Shown here piece after piece: positions 35,449 to 44,130 of a stretch of 64,000 nt of DNA (its first letter is position 1; the number at the start of each line of letters is the position of its first letter). Both the position numbers and the translations under genes were made by a program. The stretch is from positions 6,481 through 70,480 of the forward strand of contig UQUN01000010.1 in assembly GCA_900544175.1 (NCBI GenBank), read 5' to 3'. The notes under the pieces were generated by a model. It ran no database searches and was not told the origin of the DNA. It saw nothing but the letters and a program-made list of their open reading frames with translations. This DNA comes from an uncultured Alistipes sp. GTDB lineage: Bacteria; Bacteroidota; Bacteroidia; Bacteroidales; UBA932.

Positions 35449-38109
35449 TTAAGCTTCAGCTCCGATGATGTTTGTAAGGAAGTCGCTCAGAAGATCATTG
35501 TAGAAGTTGAATCTTTCAAGCAGGGAATCGTACTGTTCCTGCAGATCCTCGACTCTGCGCTCGGCATCCTCGATGGCTACTGCGCCCGGATCATCTGCGT
35601 TCTCAAGTCTCTCGAGGTTTGCATTGGCTTTCTCCAGCTCGAGCTCGGCGCTTTCAAGTTCGCCCTGAAGTACCTCTATGCGGGCATCCCTTATTCCCTC
35701 AAGATCGTCAGTGAGAGGATTGTAGATAGTGCCATCTATCTCTATTTCAACTCCCATGATGATGCTTTCGATGATGCCTTTTGTGGTGTTTAGCCTGCTT
35801 ATCTGATTGTTCAGAGTCTGCTCCTGGCTGTTTATCTCCTGTATCTCAAGATCTATCTGCGTGATTATGTCGTCCTGCTCTGCGATACGTGCATATAAGT
35901 CTACGATCTTGTTGTTAAGCTCCAGTACTTTCTCGTACAATCCCTTTATGGTCTCGTTGTCTATGACGCCTACTGCCGCGAGTTCGTCATACATGGCCTG
36001 GATGTCCTCGGTCAAAGCAGGGAGCTCTGTGAGATTGTCGAAGTATGCGGTGACACTTTCTTCGATGAACTGATAATAGTATACACTGAATGTACTTGAG
36101 CTAAGGAAGTCATTTGCACCAGATTGATAGCCGAGGTCTCTGTAGTACTGGTCTACTATATCAGGATCAGTCAAGTACAATATATATGGATTGTATATGT
36201 CATTCGGAGAGAATTCAAATCCGACGTACTCACCCAGCTTGTAGGTTTCGGTGGTCATTTCTGTTTCCTCGAACTCCAATGCATACAGGTACTGTGATGT
36301 CTCGTTCCATCTCTGCAGTATGCTCCATGCGGTCGTGTCCGCGTTGTATTCAGGCTCATAGGAACTCCAGATGTCATAAAGACTGCTGTTGTAGTTGTAG
36401 TTTGAGTTCTGTACTGCAGACATTACGAAATTGATATCAATGTGGTTCGCCTCTGTCGCATCTGAGGTAAGGTTGGCGTACGTGATCAGCTCCCATCCGT
36501 CATAGGCATTGTTGAAGAGTGTGTCGCGCACTTCCTGTTCCTGACGAATGGTGTTGAGCGCGGCGGTCACGATGGTCTGCACCGCCGAGCCGTCAAGGGC
36601 TGTGCCTTCGTCTACAAGTGTCTGAAGTTCCGCAGCTGCCTCCAATGCCTTTGTCATAAGGTTGTCGGACTCATAGTAATTGCGGTTGATGATGCCGTAC
36701 TCGGCGGCGAATTCGGTGTATTCCTCCCTGGCCTGACGGAACTGGTTCAGGTTGTGGTCGTATGTCTCGTAGAATCTTGACTGCTCGAGATTAAGTCTGA
36801 AGTTCTCGAATTCGTCTCTGAGATTCTGGATAGCGGGATCGGACAGTACATACTGGCTGACGGCGTCCGTGAGTGCAGGCAGGATATAGTTGTAGTTGTC
36901 TATCTCTCTGGCTTTCCAGGAGAATACGCCTGAAGGCAGGGCATACTTGAAATTGACATACTCAAAATCCGAGATAATATCTATATCGATGGAGTTGTTG
37001 TATATCAGGTCATATATTGCGGACTGGATGGCGCCGCCTACGATGCTGGCGATGGGGTCCGTTATTGCGATCTCCCTTATGGCGTAGTAGTCGAGCTCGG
37101 ACTTGTCTCCTCCGCTGTAGATCTGCTCCATCAGGTCGTTGATTTCCTCGTTGACGAGATCGATGCTGTCCTGCAGCTCGGCCTTGACAGCTTCAGGCTC
37201 AATCTTCTCATATGCCTTCGCATCGGCATCTATACGGATCTGTGCAATCTGGGAATTGAGTCCGGCTATCTCGTTGTCGATGGACTCTACTTCTGCCATA
37301 AGTTCCTCAGTGCCTCCTGTAAGGTCGAGACCACGCACTTCCTCTATCTCGGCATTGAGGTTGTCTACTTCCCTCTGCCATTCGTTTACATTGTTGACGT
37401 ACTGCTGATGCAGTATTAGAGAGTCGTATCCGCGACCGTATTTGAGGTCAACAAGAGTGTTCTGGGCGTTTATCAGGTCGGACTCGACACCGTCCAGCTG
37501 TGCCTGAATCATGTCAATCTGGTTGATGTACTGGTCAAGCTTGTTCTGCTCTGCGTCCGAAAGACCGTGCTTGGCGGCCTCTATGTCGCGAAGTGTTTGA
37601 TCATAAGTGGCTTGGGCTTGAGCAAGCTTTGTCTGAAGTTCAAGCAACTCGAGTTCGTGCTGCTGGACCATTGTCTCTTTCTCAAGCTCGATTCGCTGTT
37701 TTTCAAGATCTAACTGCATCTGGAGCATCTCAAGTTCGGCAATCTGCATCTTGAGCTCTTCGATGGCTGCGTTGTTCTCTTCCTGTCTAAGCAGGTATTC
37801 CAGCTCCATCAGCTTGATCTGATGCTCGTTCCAAGCCTCCTGATATTCGAGGTCAAGTTCTTTCTGGCGAAGTTCCAGCTCCTTTATCTGGTTCTCCAGA
37901 AGCTGTCCTTGGGTGAGAGCCTCCTGCATGGCGGCCTCTGCCTCGATCAGGGCGATACGGGCCTGCTCGTAAGCGGCCTGTGCGCGGATTAGTTCTGATT
38001 TGGCATTGCGAAGATCCTCAATGCCCGCCGGCTCGGTATTGTCCAGGCATGAAGTAGCCATAAATGAGGACAGCCCGAGAATGGCGATTCCCAATAAAAA
38101 TTTTCTCAT
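35449..38109 (-). CDS. Large coiled-coil surface lipoprotein
   Basis: 886 aa. Lipobox MATSC, Cys21. Residues about 30-300 are one long heptad coiled coil rich in Leu, Glu, Gln and Lys (EIEEVRGL ends one segment; ELEMLQMQLDLEKQ is typical). A middle part (about 300-690) is helical but rich in Tyr, Asn and Asp (YNYNSSLYDIWSSYEPEY). A second coiled coil runs about 700-880. It could fold back as an antiparallel rod standing on the membrane. Paired with a beta-barrel gene, it recalls surface-layer or anchor pairs in Bacteroides, a comparison from memory rather than alignment. Confidence 0.8.
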   Translation of the reverse strand: MRKFLLGIAILGLSSFMATSCLDNTEPAGIEDLRNAKSELIRAQAAYEQARIALIEAEAAMQEALTQGQLLENQIKELELRQKELDLEYQEAWNEHQIKLMELEYLLRQEENNAAIEELKMQIAELEMLQMQLDLEKQRIELEKETMVQQHELELLELQTKLAQAQATYDQTLRDIEAAKHGLSDAEQNKLDQYINQIDMIQAQLDGVESDLINAQNTLVDLKYGRGYDSLILHQQYVNNVNEWQREVDNLNAEIEEVRGLDLTGGTEELMAEVESIDNEIAGLNSQIAQIRIDADAKAYEKIEPEAVKAELQDSIDLVNEEINDLMEQIYSGGDKSELDYYAIREIAITDPIASIVGGAIQSAIYDLIYNNSIDIDIISDFEYVNFKYALPSGVFSWKAREIDNYNYILPALTDAVSQYVLSDPAIQNLRDEFENFRLNLEQSRFYETYDHNLNQFRQAREEYTEFAAEYGIINRNYYESDNLMTKALEAAAELQTLVDEGTALDGSAVQTIVTAALNTIRQEQEVRDTLFNNAYDGWELITYANLTSDATEANHIDINFVMSAVQNSNYNYNSSLYDIWSSYEPEYNADTTAWSILQRWNETSQYLYALEFEETEMTTETYKLGEYVGFEFSPNDIYNPYILYLTDPDIVDQYYRDLGYQSGANDFLSSSTFSVYYYQFIEESVTAYFDNLTELPALTEDIQAMYDELAAVGVIDNETIKGLYEKVLELNNKIVDLYARIAEQDDIITQIDLEIQEINSQEQTLNNQISRLNTTKGIIESIIMGVEIEIDGTIYNPLTDDLEGIRDARIEVLQGELESAELELEKANANLERLENADDPGAVAIEDAERRVEDLQEQYDSLLERFNFYNDLLSDFLTNIIGAEA

Positions 38110-38186
38110 AAATAAAGAATTAATAAATGTTTAGTTTAGGTGGCCTCTTTTGCTTTGTGTCGGCTGTACCGGCCAGTTTAAGTACA

Positions 38187-38198
38187 ACCTATATAGGT
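38187..38198. repeat. Palindrome ACCTATATAGGT, copy 1
   Basis: Perfect 12-bp palindrome between the divergent coiled-coil and NagB-like genes. Its core CCTATATAGG recurs at 38330-38339. Confidence 0.55.
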
Positions 38199-38200
38199 GT

Positions 38201-38219
38201 CAGTGAAGTTTGTTCACTG
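38201..38219. promoter_or_regulatory. Inverted repeat CAGTGAA-N5-TTCACTG
   Basis: A perfect 7-bp inverted repeat with 5-base centre, next to the palindrome at 38187 and at the expected start point of minus-strand transcription. Candidate operator or leader hairpin. Confidence 0.45.
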
Positions 38220-38227
38220 TAAAGATA
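38220..38227 (-). promoter_or_regulatory. Near-consensus -7 box of the coiled-coil operon
   Basis: On the minus strand TATCTTTA differs from TAnnTTTG only in the last base. It would give a leader of about 100 bases that includes the 7-bp inverted repeat and the ACCTATATAGGT palindrome. Confidence 0.4.
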
Positions 38228-38269
38228 TGTATAATTTCTTAAAATGTGACATTCTTTTTCAAAAAAGAC

Positions 38270-38277
38270 TATTTTTG
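38270..38277 (+). promoter_or_regulatory. -7 box of the NagB-like gene
   Basis: TATTTTTG fits TAnnTTTG, 15 bases before the ATG at 38293, implying a leader of about 10 bases. The -33 element is not clear. Confidence 0.5.
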
Positions 38278-38292
38278 TAGTAAAATAGACAG

Positions 38293-40614
38293 ATGTATAT
38301 GGACACATTTTTCACAAATGTCGAAAAAGCCTATATAGGCTCAAAAAGACACAGGTTTACATCAAACATTCCCTACATTACAGTGGAGAACTTTCCCAAA
38401 CTGGGAAAATTGACTGCATTCAGATTCCTGGAGTGGGCGGCAGAACATCCGGAAGGAGTGATAAGCCTGCCTACAGGCAAGACCCCGGAGTACTTCATTG
38501 CCTGGGTAAAGAGGATACTTGCAGAGTGGGACACTAAGGAGGGGGCTGCTTCCAGAGAGGAGAATGGACTGGACGTAAATGTAAAACCAGACTTGAGAGG
38601 ACTGCATTTCGTACAGATCGACGAGTTTTACCCCATCGACCCGAGGCAGCACAACAGCTTTTACAACTACGTTCAGAAATACTATGTGGAGGGTTTCGGA
38701 CTGGATGCCTCCAAAGGTATATTCATAAACTGCGACAGGATACCTCTCGTGGACGGAAAGCATTTTACGGAAGTGTTTCCCGATGGACGCATAGACCTGA
38801 GCCTGCGTTACCGTGAGGCCAAGAGCGTGGCGGAGCGGATGCAGCAGAAGTCCATTTTCATGATTGACAACTGGTGCGCGGAATATGACCAGGCGGTAAG
38901 GGACATGGGTGGCATAGGATTTTTCCTCGGCGGTATCGGTCCTGACGGTCATATCGCCTTCAATGTGAGAGGAAGCGACCCTCATTCCACCACACGTCTG
39001 ACACATACCAATTATGAGACGCAGGCTGCATCGGCCAGTGATCTCGGCGGCATAGAGATTTCCAGGACCAAACCGGTGATCACTATAGGTCTTGAGACCA
39101 TTACCCACAATCAGGATGCAGTAGCCATAATTTTCGCGGCAGGAGAGGCGAAGGCGCCAGTCGTGGCCGACGCTCTTGAGAAGACTCCTTGCAACCTTTA
39201 CCCGGCTTCAGTGCTGTCCAGATTGCCCAATGCAAGATTCTATCTTACAACAGGAGCTGCCTCCATGCTGCATGAGTCGGTCTACCATTATTATGTGGAT
39301 TCTCCATGGTCTCAGGAAAAAACCGACAGGGCCGTCATTGACTGCTGCAACAGGATCAACAAGTACGGAGACAAGATCACTCTCGACGACCTCAGGGCAG
39401 ACGAGTTCTGCAGCATGATACCCGGACTGGACGAGAACACCGTGCAGAGTGTTATAGACTCGCTTGCCGGAAAGATAGCGCGCGGAACATCGAACTGGAG
39501 CAATGAGGTCTTCTACTACACCGGTCCTCACCACGACGACATTCTGCTCGGTCTTCTGCCTCACATACACAGGGTGTCCCGCAATGAGACCAATGAGTCC
39601 CATTTTTCCATCATGACCTCCGGATTCAATGCGGTGACCAACCATTTCCTCATCGATGCGCTTGAGGAGACGCTGAGATTCCTCGATGCCGGGAAAATAG
39701 AAATGACGGACTATCCGGATTTCTTCGAGAGCGGCTGGAAAGAGAAACGGGAGAAGGACATCTATCACAGCCTTATCAATGTGGCCTCGGGAAATGTCGA
39801 GGAACGCAGGAGAGGTCGCGCACACAGGCTTGTGAGAGACTTCATCGAGATATATGGAGTAAAGAACAAAAAGGAGCTCCGGGACAAGATAACAGATGTT
39901 ATAGAAGAGACCCGCAGAAGCTATGACGGGCAGAAGATGTCTGCGGACATCCGGTTGCTGAAGGGCATGATCCGGGAGTTCGAGGAGGAGTTGGTATGGG
40001 GCTTCTTCGGTATCAGGAACGAGAACGTGCATCATCTCAGACTCGGTTTCTATACTGGCGACATCTTTACGGAGCAGCCCAACCGCGAGCGTGATGTTGT
40101 GCCCATCCTCGAGGAGCTGCGCACAATCAGGCCGACAGTCATAAGCATTGCGTTCGATCCTGAGGGCAGCGGTCCGGATACCCACTACAAAGTGCTTCAG
40201 GCCATAGCAGAGGCTATCCGCGAGTGGGGCAAGGAAGCAGATCTTAGCAATCTCAGGATATGGGGGTACAGAAATGTGTGGTACAGGTTCCTGCCTTCCG
40301 AGGCTACGCATATCGTTCCTGTTTCGCTTAATGCGATGAGTGTATTCGACAATGCGTTCTGCAACTGCTATGCCTCGCAGGTACATGCGGATTTCCCGAG
40401 TTATATGCTGGACGGCAAGTTCAGTGATCTGGCCAAGCTCATCTGGGTGGACCAGCTTTCCAAAGTACAGCACGTGCTCGGCAAGCCGTTCTTCTACCAG
40501 AATCCCAGCCCCAGGCTCAGGACCACTCACGGCCTGCTGTTCTTCAAGGAGATGGGTGTGGATGAGTTCCTGAAATCAGCCCGTGAGCTCCAGAAGTCCA
40601 TGACCATCATATAG
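38293..40614 (+). CDS. NagB-like / PIG-L-like fusion (glucosamine-6-phosphate deaminase-related)
   Basis: 773 aa. The N-terminal third (about 30-330) is a NagB-type sugar-phosphate isomerase domain: PTGKTPEYF, QIDEFYPIDPRQHNSFY and GGIGPDGHIAFN. The Glu that follows GHIAFN in E. coli NagB (FNEP) is Val here (FNVRG), so the deaminase proton relay is altered. The C-terminal half (about 400-760) has GPHHDDILLG, like the metal site of PIG-L/LmbE deacetylases. The pair suggests amino-sugar metabolism, possibly deacetylation coupled to isomerisation; the exact reaction is uncertain. ATG 38293 or ATG 38299 could be the start. Divergent from the coiled-coil lipoprotein and followed by DUF4294 after 15 bases. 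Confidence 0.82.
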   Translation: MYMDTFFTNVEKAYIGSKRHRFTSNIPYITVENFPKLGKLTAFRFLEWAAEHPEGVISLPTGKTPEYFIAWVKRILAEWDTKEGAASREENGLDVNVKPDLRGLHFVQIDEFYPIDPRQHNSFYNYVQKYYVEGFGLDASKGIFINCDRIPLVDGKHFTEVFPDGRIDLSLRYREAKSVAERMQQKSIFMIDNWCAEYDQAVRDMGGIGFFLGGIGPDGHIAFNVRGSDPHSTTRLTHTNYETQAASASDLGGIEISRTKPVITIGLETITHNQDAVAIIFAAGEAKAPVVADALEKTPCNLYPASVLSRLPNARFYLTTGAASMLHESVYHYYVDSPWSQEKTDRAVIDCCNRINKYGDKITLDDLRADEFCSMIPGLDENTVQSVIDSLAGKIARGTSNWSNEVFYYTGPHHDDILLGLLPHIHRVSRNETNESHFSIMTSGFNAVTNHFLIDALEETLRFLDAGKIEMTDYPDFFESGWKEKREKDIYHSLINVASGNVEERRRGRAHRLVRDFIEIYGVKNKKELRDKITDVIEETRRSYDGQKMSADIRLLKGMIREFEEELVWGFFGIRNENVHHLRLGFYTGDIFTEQPNRERDVVPILEELRTIRPTVISIAFDPEGSGPDTHYKVLQAIAEAIREWGKEADLSNLRIWGYRNVWYRFLPSEATHIVPVSLNAMSVFDNAFCNCYASQVHADFPSYMLDGKFSDLAKLIWVDQLSKVQHVLGKPFFYQNPSPRLRTTHGLLFFKEMGVDEFLKSARELQKSMTII
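38328..38341. repeat. Palindrome AGCCTATATAGGCT, copy 2
   Basis: A 14-bp perfect palindrome inside codons 12-17 of the NagB-like gene. It shares the core CCTATATAGG with 38188-38197, 142 bases upstream. Confidence 0.5.
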
Positions 40615-40629
40615 CATTTGCTGTACGAC

Positions 40630-41301
40630 ATGAGATATCCCGTCCTTATACTGCTTGTCTTGAGCATTTTCCTTTCGGATATGAGCGCTCAGGACATACA
40701 TGATGGGGACGGGATGTTCATGCAATATATCGTAGAAAAGGGAGATACGGTCTACATAGACCAGCTCGATACTCTCTACAAGACTGCCAGGCGCAAGAAA
40801 AAGAGCAAGGAGTGGAGGAGGTATTCGAGACTGGTGCACAATTTTGCAAAAGCATATCCTTACGCTCTTCTGGCTGAGGAAAAACTCAGGGAGGCAGATT
40901 CGACCATTATTGCCGGAGACATGAACCGCAGACAGAAGAACCGTTACGTGAACATTCTGCAGGATGAGCTTTTCGACGTGTTCGAAAAGCCTCTGCGCAA
41001 TCTTACGGTAAGTCAGGGAAAGCTGTTGCTCAGGCTTATCGACAGGCAGACGGGCATTACGTCCTACGAAATCATCAAGGACTACAAGGGAAAGGCAGCC
41101 GCTGGATTCTGGCAAGGTATAGCCAAATTGTTCGGGTCCGACATGAAACGGCCGTACGACCCTCTTGGGGAGGACAGGCAGACCGAGGAACTGGTCGCAT
41201 TGTATCAGAAAGGGGAGTTCAACAGGCTGTACAGGTCGATTTTCGGCAGAAGCATGCCGGAACCGGTGGTCAGATCCCGTCTGGATGTCCGTCAGCAATG
41301 A
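40630..41301 (+). CDS. DUF4294 family exported protein
   Basis: 223 aa from ATG 40630; an in-frame TTG at 40618 is less likely. A signal peptide (MRYPVLILLVLSIFLSDMSAQ) precedes a basic helical segment (KTARRKKKSKEWRRYSRL) and the DUF4294 core (LVHNFAKAYPYALLAEE, LLRLIDRQTG). Function unknown; found across Bacteroidota. It follows the NagB-like gene by 15 bases and overlaps the convergent lpxH by 32 bases at the tail. Confidence 0.85.
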   Translation: MRYPVLILLVLSIFLSDMSAQDIHDGDGMFMQYIVEKGDTVYIDQLDTLYKTARRKKKSKEWRRYSRLVHNFAKAYPYALLAEEKLREADSTIIAGDMNRRQKNRYVNILQDELFDVFEKPLRNLTVSQGKLLLRLIDRQTGITSYEIIKDYKGKAAAGFWQGIAKLFGSDMKRPYDPLGEDRQTEELVALYQKGEFNRLYRSIFGRSMPEPVVRSRLDVRQQ

Positions 41302-42064
41302 CCCGCAGCTCTCCGTCCGAGAATACTGCGTATTCGCCTCCGTCCACCCAGCATCCCAGAATATACATTCTTCCGCCTGAGGGAATATCGATTTCTCCTG
41401 GTGTGTGGTAGTGTCCGTATATATAATAGTCTATGCAGCGTCCGCCGTGTGCGGCCCTGTAGTCTTTCCCGAATGAGTCGGAATATTTGTACAGCGGCTC
41501 GTCCTTGCCACGGAACACATAGACGCCTGCGTTCTCGGGAGAGTTCTTCATCTTTCTGGAATGGCCGGCCCATGCGTACCCGAGCCCGAAGGCCCACCTC
41601 GGATGCAGCGAACTGAACAGAATTTGCAGAAACCGGTTGTGGAAAGCCCATCTGATGACGCGGAACATAGTGTCAGTCCTGCCGAGACCGTCTCCGTGCC
41701 CTATACAGAAGACGCGCCCGCCGATTTCGGCCACATAAGGTTGCGTCAGTACGGTCATACCTATCTCACGCTCGAAATAGTCGTAGACCCAGACATCGTG
41801 GTTGCCCCTCATGAAATAGACCTTGACACCGCTGTCGCATAGTCTGGCCAGCGCACCGAGGGCCCGTGTATGTCCTCTCGGGATCACATGGCGGTACTCG
41901 TACCAGAAATCGAAAATGTCTCCCAGCAGGTATACTGCCCCGGCCTTCTCTGCGGCGATTCTGTCAAGAAGCGACACGAAACGGGCCTCAAGTGCCGCCT
42001 TGTCGCAGAAAGCGGCACCGAGATGCACGTCCGAGATGAAATAGCACTTGCCGCCCGAATCCAT
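41270..42064 (-). CDS. lpxH: UDP-2,3-diacylglucosamine diphosphatase
   Basis: Calcineurin-like phosphoesterase of lipid A synthesis, 264 aa. Metal-site motifs in order: ISDVHLG (about 10-16), GDIFDFW, GNHD, GHGDGLG and GHYHTPG. These match LpxH rather than general phosphoesterases. Last gene of the ftsX-DUF3098-uppP-lpxH unit, 13 bases after uppP. Confidence 0.93.
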   Translation of the reverse strand: MDSGGKCYFISDVHLGAAFCDKAALEARFVSLLDRIAAEKAGAVYLLGDIFDFWYEYRHVIPRGHTRALGALARLCDSGVKVYFMRGNHDVWVYDYFEREIGMTVLTQPYVAEIGGRVFCIGHGDGLGRTDTMFRVIRWAFHNRFLQILFSSLHPRWAFGLGYAWAGHSRKMKNSPENAGVYVFRGKDEPLYKYSDSFGKDYRAAHGGRCIDYYIYGHYHTPGEIDIPSGGRMYILGCWVDGGEYAVFSDGELRVIADGHPDGI

Positions 42065-42077
42065 GTCCAGCAGGCTG

Positions 42078-42905
42078 TTATTTGAAGAATTCGAACACGA
42101 AGCAGAAAACGGCGGCGGCGCAGCAGTATATTGCGAAATAGCGGAGTCTGGCTTTCTGTACGATGCGGATCATCCAGCGGCATGCCGCATAGCCTGATAC
42201 AAAGGCAGTCAGTGTCCCGAGAGTAAGCGAAAGAGCCGAGATTCCTGATTCGGAAGTCGAAAGGTCCCCGCTGACCAGCTGGAGAAACGCCTCCCCGAGA
42301 ATGGGAATCATAACCATGAGGAACGAGAACTGGGCCATCGAACTTTTTTTCACGCCGAGCATCAGACCAGTGGAAATAGTCGTGCCTGAACGTGACAGTC
42401 CGGGAAGTACGGCGCATGCCTGCGACAGACCGATAATGAAGGCATCCAGAAAACTGACTTCCCTGCCAGGCTCCTTTCCCTCGGCAGCTGCCCTGCGCGC
42501 CTGACGGTTGGACAGGTATTCGCCCAGTGTGAGCAGCACGGCCGTGAGAAGCAGCATGGAGCCTACTATTACAAGGCCGGAGCCGAACACTGCCTCCACC
42601 TCATCCTTGAAGAAGACGCCTACCACAAACACCGGTATCATGGATACGCATATTTTCAGGAAATACTGAGTCTGCTGGTTGTACTTGAACTTGAATACAC
42701 CGCTGATTATGTTCCAGATCTCCTTTCGGAAAGCGACTATCGTGCTGAGCACTGTCGCGGCATGTACAGCGACCTCGAAACTCAGATTGTCAGCATCTAT
42801 GCCGAAAATGGCCTTGAATATGGTCAGATGACCGCTGCTGCTCACAGGAAGGAATTCTGTGAGCCCCTGGATAAGGCCCAGGACTACTGCTTGAAACCAT
42901 TCCAT
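42078..42905 (-). CDS. uppP: Undecaprenyl-diphosphatase
   Basis: Inner-membrane enzyme recycling the C55 carrier lipid for cell-wall and surface glycans; 275 aa with about eight hydrophobic segments. BacA/UppP motifs are present: GLTEFLPVSSSGHL near residue 15 and PGLSRSGTTISTGL near 170. It is 5 bases after DUF3098 and 13 before lpxH. Confidence 0.95.
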   Translation of the reverse strand: MEWFQAVVLGLIQGLTEFLPVSSSGHLTIFKAIFGIDADNLSFEVAVHAATVLSTIVAFRKEIWNIISGVFKFKYNQQTQYFLKICVSMIPVFVVGVFFKDEVEAVFGSGLVIVGSMLLLTAVLLTLGEYLSNRQARRAAAEGKEPGREVSFLDAFIIGLSQACAVLPGLSRSGTTISTGLMLGVKKSSMAQFSFLMVMIPILGEAFLQLVSGDLSTSESGISALSLTLGTLTAFVSGYAACRWMIRIVQKARLRYFAIYCCAAAVFCFVFEFFK

Positions 42906-42910
42906 AGGGA

Positions 42911-43150
42911 TTACTTTTTATTGAACAGTCTTATGGGTCTGCGTCTGAGCAGGACAACCAACTCCGTTACAGCACCGAGCAGTATGAGAAACGGTGCGAC
43001 ATACATTCTTGTGAAGCTGAAAATAGCATAGCTGAATTCTTCCGGACTGTCGGATCCTCCTCCCAGCATCAGAAGATAGCCCAGTATCATGATCCCCAGA
43101 CCGGCGGCCAGATACTTGACATTCTCACGAGGTATTGCGAATTTATCCAT
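42911..43150 (-). CDS. DUF3098 small membrane protein
   Basis: 79 aa with two hydrophobic helices (YLAAGLGIMILGYLLMLGG and APFLILLGAVTELVVLL). The family usually lies between ftsX and uppP in Bacteroidota, as here (gaps 11 and 5 bases). Function unknown, presumably linked to division or envelope upkeep. Confidence 0.85.
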   Translation of the reverse strand: MDKFAIPRENVKYLAAGLGIMILGYLLMLGGGSDSPEEFSYAIFSFTRMYVAPFLILLGAVTELVVLLRRRPIRLFNKK

Positions 43151-43161
43151 TTTCTTTTTAT

Positions 43162-44040
43162 TTAGTAATACAATTCATTTCTGGTCAACGAAATCATGCC
43201 TCTGACTCCGACTGCTGTCGAAAGCATGCATATCAGGACTCCCAGCACTATCACGCCGACCGTCACGGCTGCGAGCAGCATGGCGTCGAACAGGGAGAAC
43301 AACTGGTAGAACTCATTGCGGACGAGATACAGGGATCCCAGGATGAGCACGTCGGCTACAGCTCCGGAAATAAGACCCTGGAAAAAGGCCTGTCCTATGA
43401 ACGGCCTTGATATGAAGCCTTTTGTCGCGCCCACGAGGCGCATCGCATGTATCGTGAAGCGTTTGGAATATACGTTGAGGCGTACGGTATTGTTGATGAG
43501 TACCACAGAGATGAAAAGCAGCAGGAGTACGAATACGCCGGCAACCATGCCTATCTTCTCGATATTGGCGTTAAGCAGTTCCACCAGCGACTGCTGGTAT
43601 ACCACATCCTCCACTTGAGGGAAACCGCGCAGCGAGGTCTCGATTGACTGAAGGCTGTCTGTGGATATGTATCCGGCCGGCACCTGAAGCTCTATGGACA
43701 CCGGTACCGGATTGACCTCGAAGACGTCCATGAAGTCCTCTCCGAGTATTTCCTTCATCTCCTCCACGCCTTCTTCCTTGGTGATGATTCTGATGCCGCG
43801 TACAAAAGGCTTGTCTTCAAGGTTGTCTGCGAGGTCAGAGGCGTCGGCCTCGTCAGCTTCCACATTGAGCACGGCCGTCACGGTGATGTTCTCCTTGAAA
43901 TAGTTCGACACAGAACGGGCGTTGACAGCCAGTACACCCACCATTCCGACAAGGAACAGTACGAGACTGATACTGGCCACTGATGAGAAATAGGATCTCA
44001 ACAGTCTTCTGTACAGTATGTTACCCTCGTTTCCAGCCAT
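43162..44040 (-). CDS. ftsX: FtsX-like permease, cell division
   Basis: 292 aa from ATG 44040; a TTG two codons earlier is less likely. Four membrane segments (one near 20-40, three in 165-285) and a periplasmic loop between the first two, as in FtsX, which with FtsE controls cell-wall hydrolases at the division site. Cytoplasmic entry motif YSKRFTIHAMRLVGATKGFI is family-typical. First gene of the envelope operon; ftsE is not in the window. Confidence 0.92.
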   Translation of the reverse strand: MAGNEGNILYRRLLRSYFSSVASISLVLFLVGMVGVLAVNARSVSNYFKENITVTAVLNVEADEADASDLADNLEDKPFVRGIRIITKEEGVEEMKEILGEDFMDVFEVNPVPVSIELQVPAGYISTDSLQSIETSLRGFPQVEDVVYQQSLVELLNANIEKIGMVAGVFVLLLLFISVVLINNTVRLNVYSKRFTIHAMRLVGATKGFISRPFIGQAFFQGLISGAVADVLILGSLYLVRNEFYQLFSLFDAMLLAAVTVGVIVLGVLICMLSTAVGVRGMISLTRNELYY

Positions 44041-44063
44041 TGGCAAGTTTCTTATAAATCCTC

Positions 44064-44071
44064 CAAAGATA
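44064..44071 (-). promoter_or_regulatory. -7 box of the ftsX operon
   Basis: TATCTTTG on the minus strand is a perfect TAnnTTTG box 23 bases before the ftsX ATG. No -33 TTTG is seen at the right distance. Confidence 0.5.
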
Positions 44072-44105
44072 AATAAAAAGATAATTAATTTAGATTTTTT
44101 ATTAT

Positions 44106-44113
44106 TATATTTG
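44106..44113 (+). promoter_or_regulatory. -7 box of the GT5-domain gene
   Basis: TATATTTG is a perfect -7 box 17 bases before the ATG at 44131. No clear -33 element. Confidence 0.5.
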
Positions 44114-44130
44114 CAAAAAATGTATCTGAA

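Noticed and set aside
38110..38292. An invertible promoter flanked by long inverted repeats
   Set aside because: I looked for long repeat arms around the -7 boxes and found only 7- to 14-base palindromes. An inversion remains possible but is not shown by the sequence.
39208..40530. A 440-codon minus-strand frame over the NagB-like gene
   Set aside because: Mirror of the true coding strand; no motif and no start signal.
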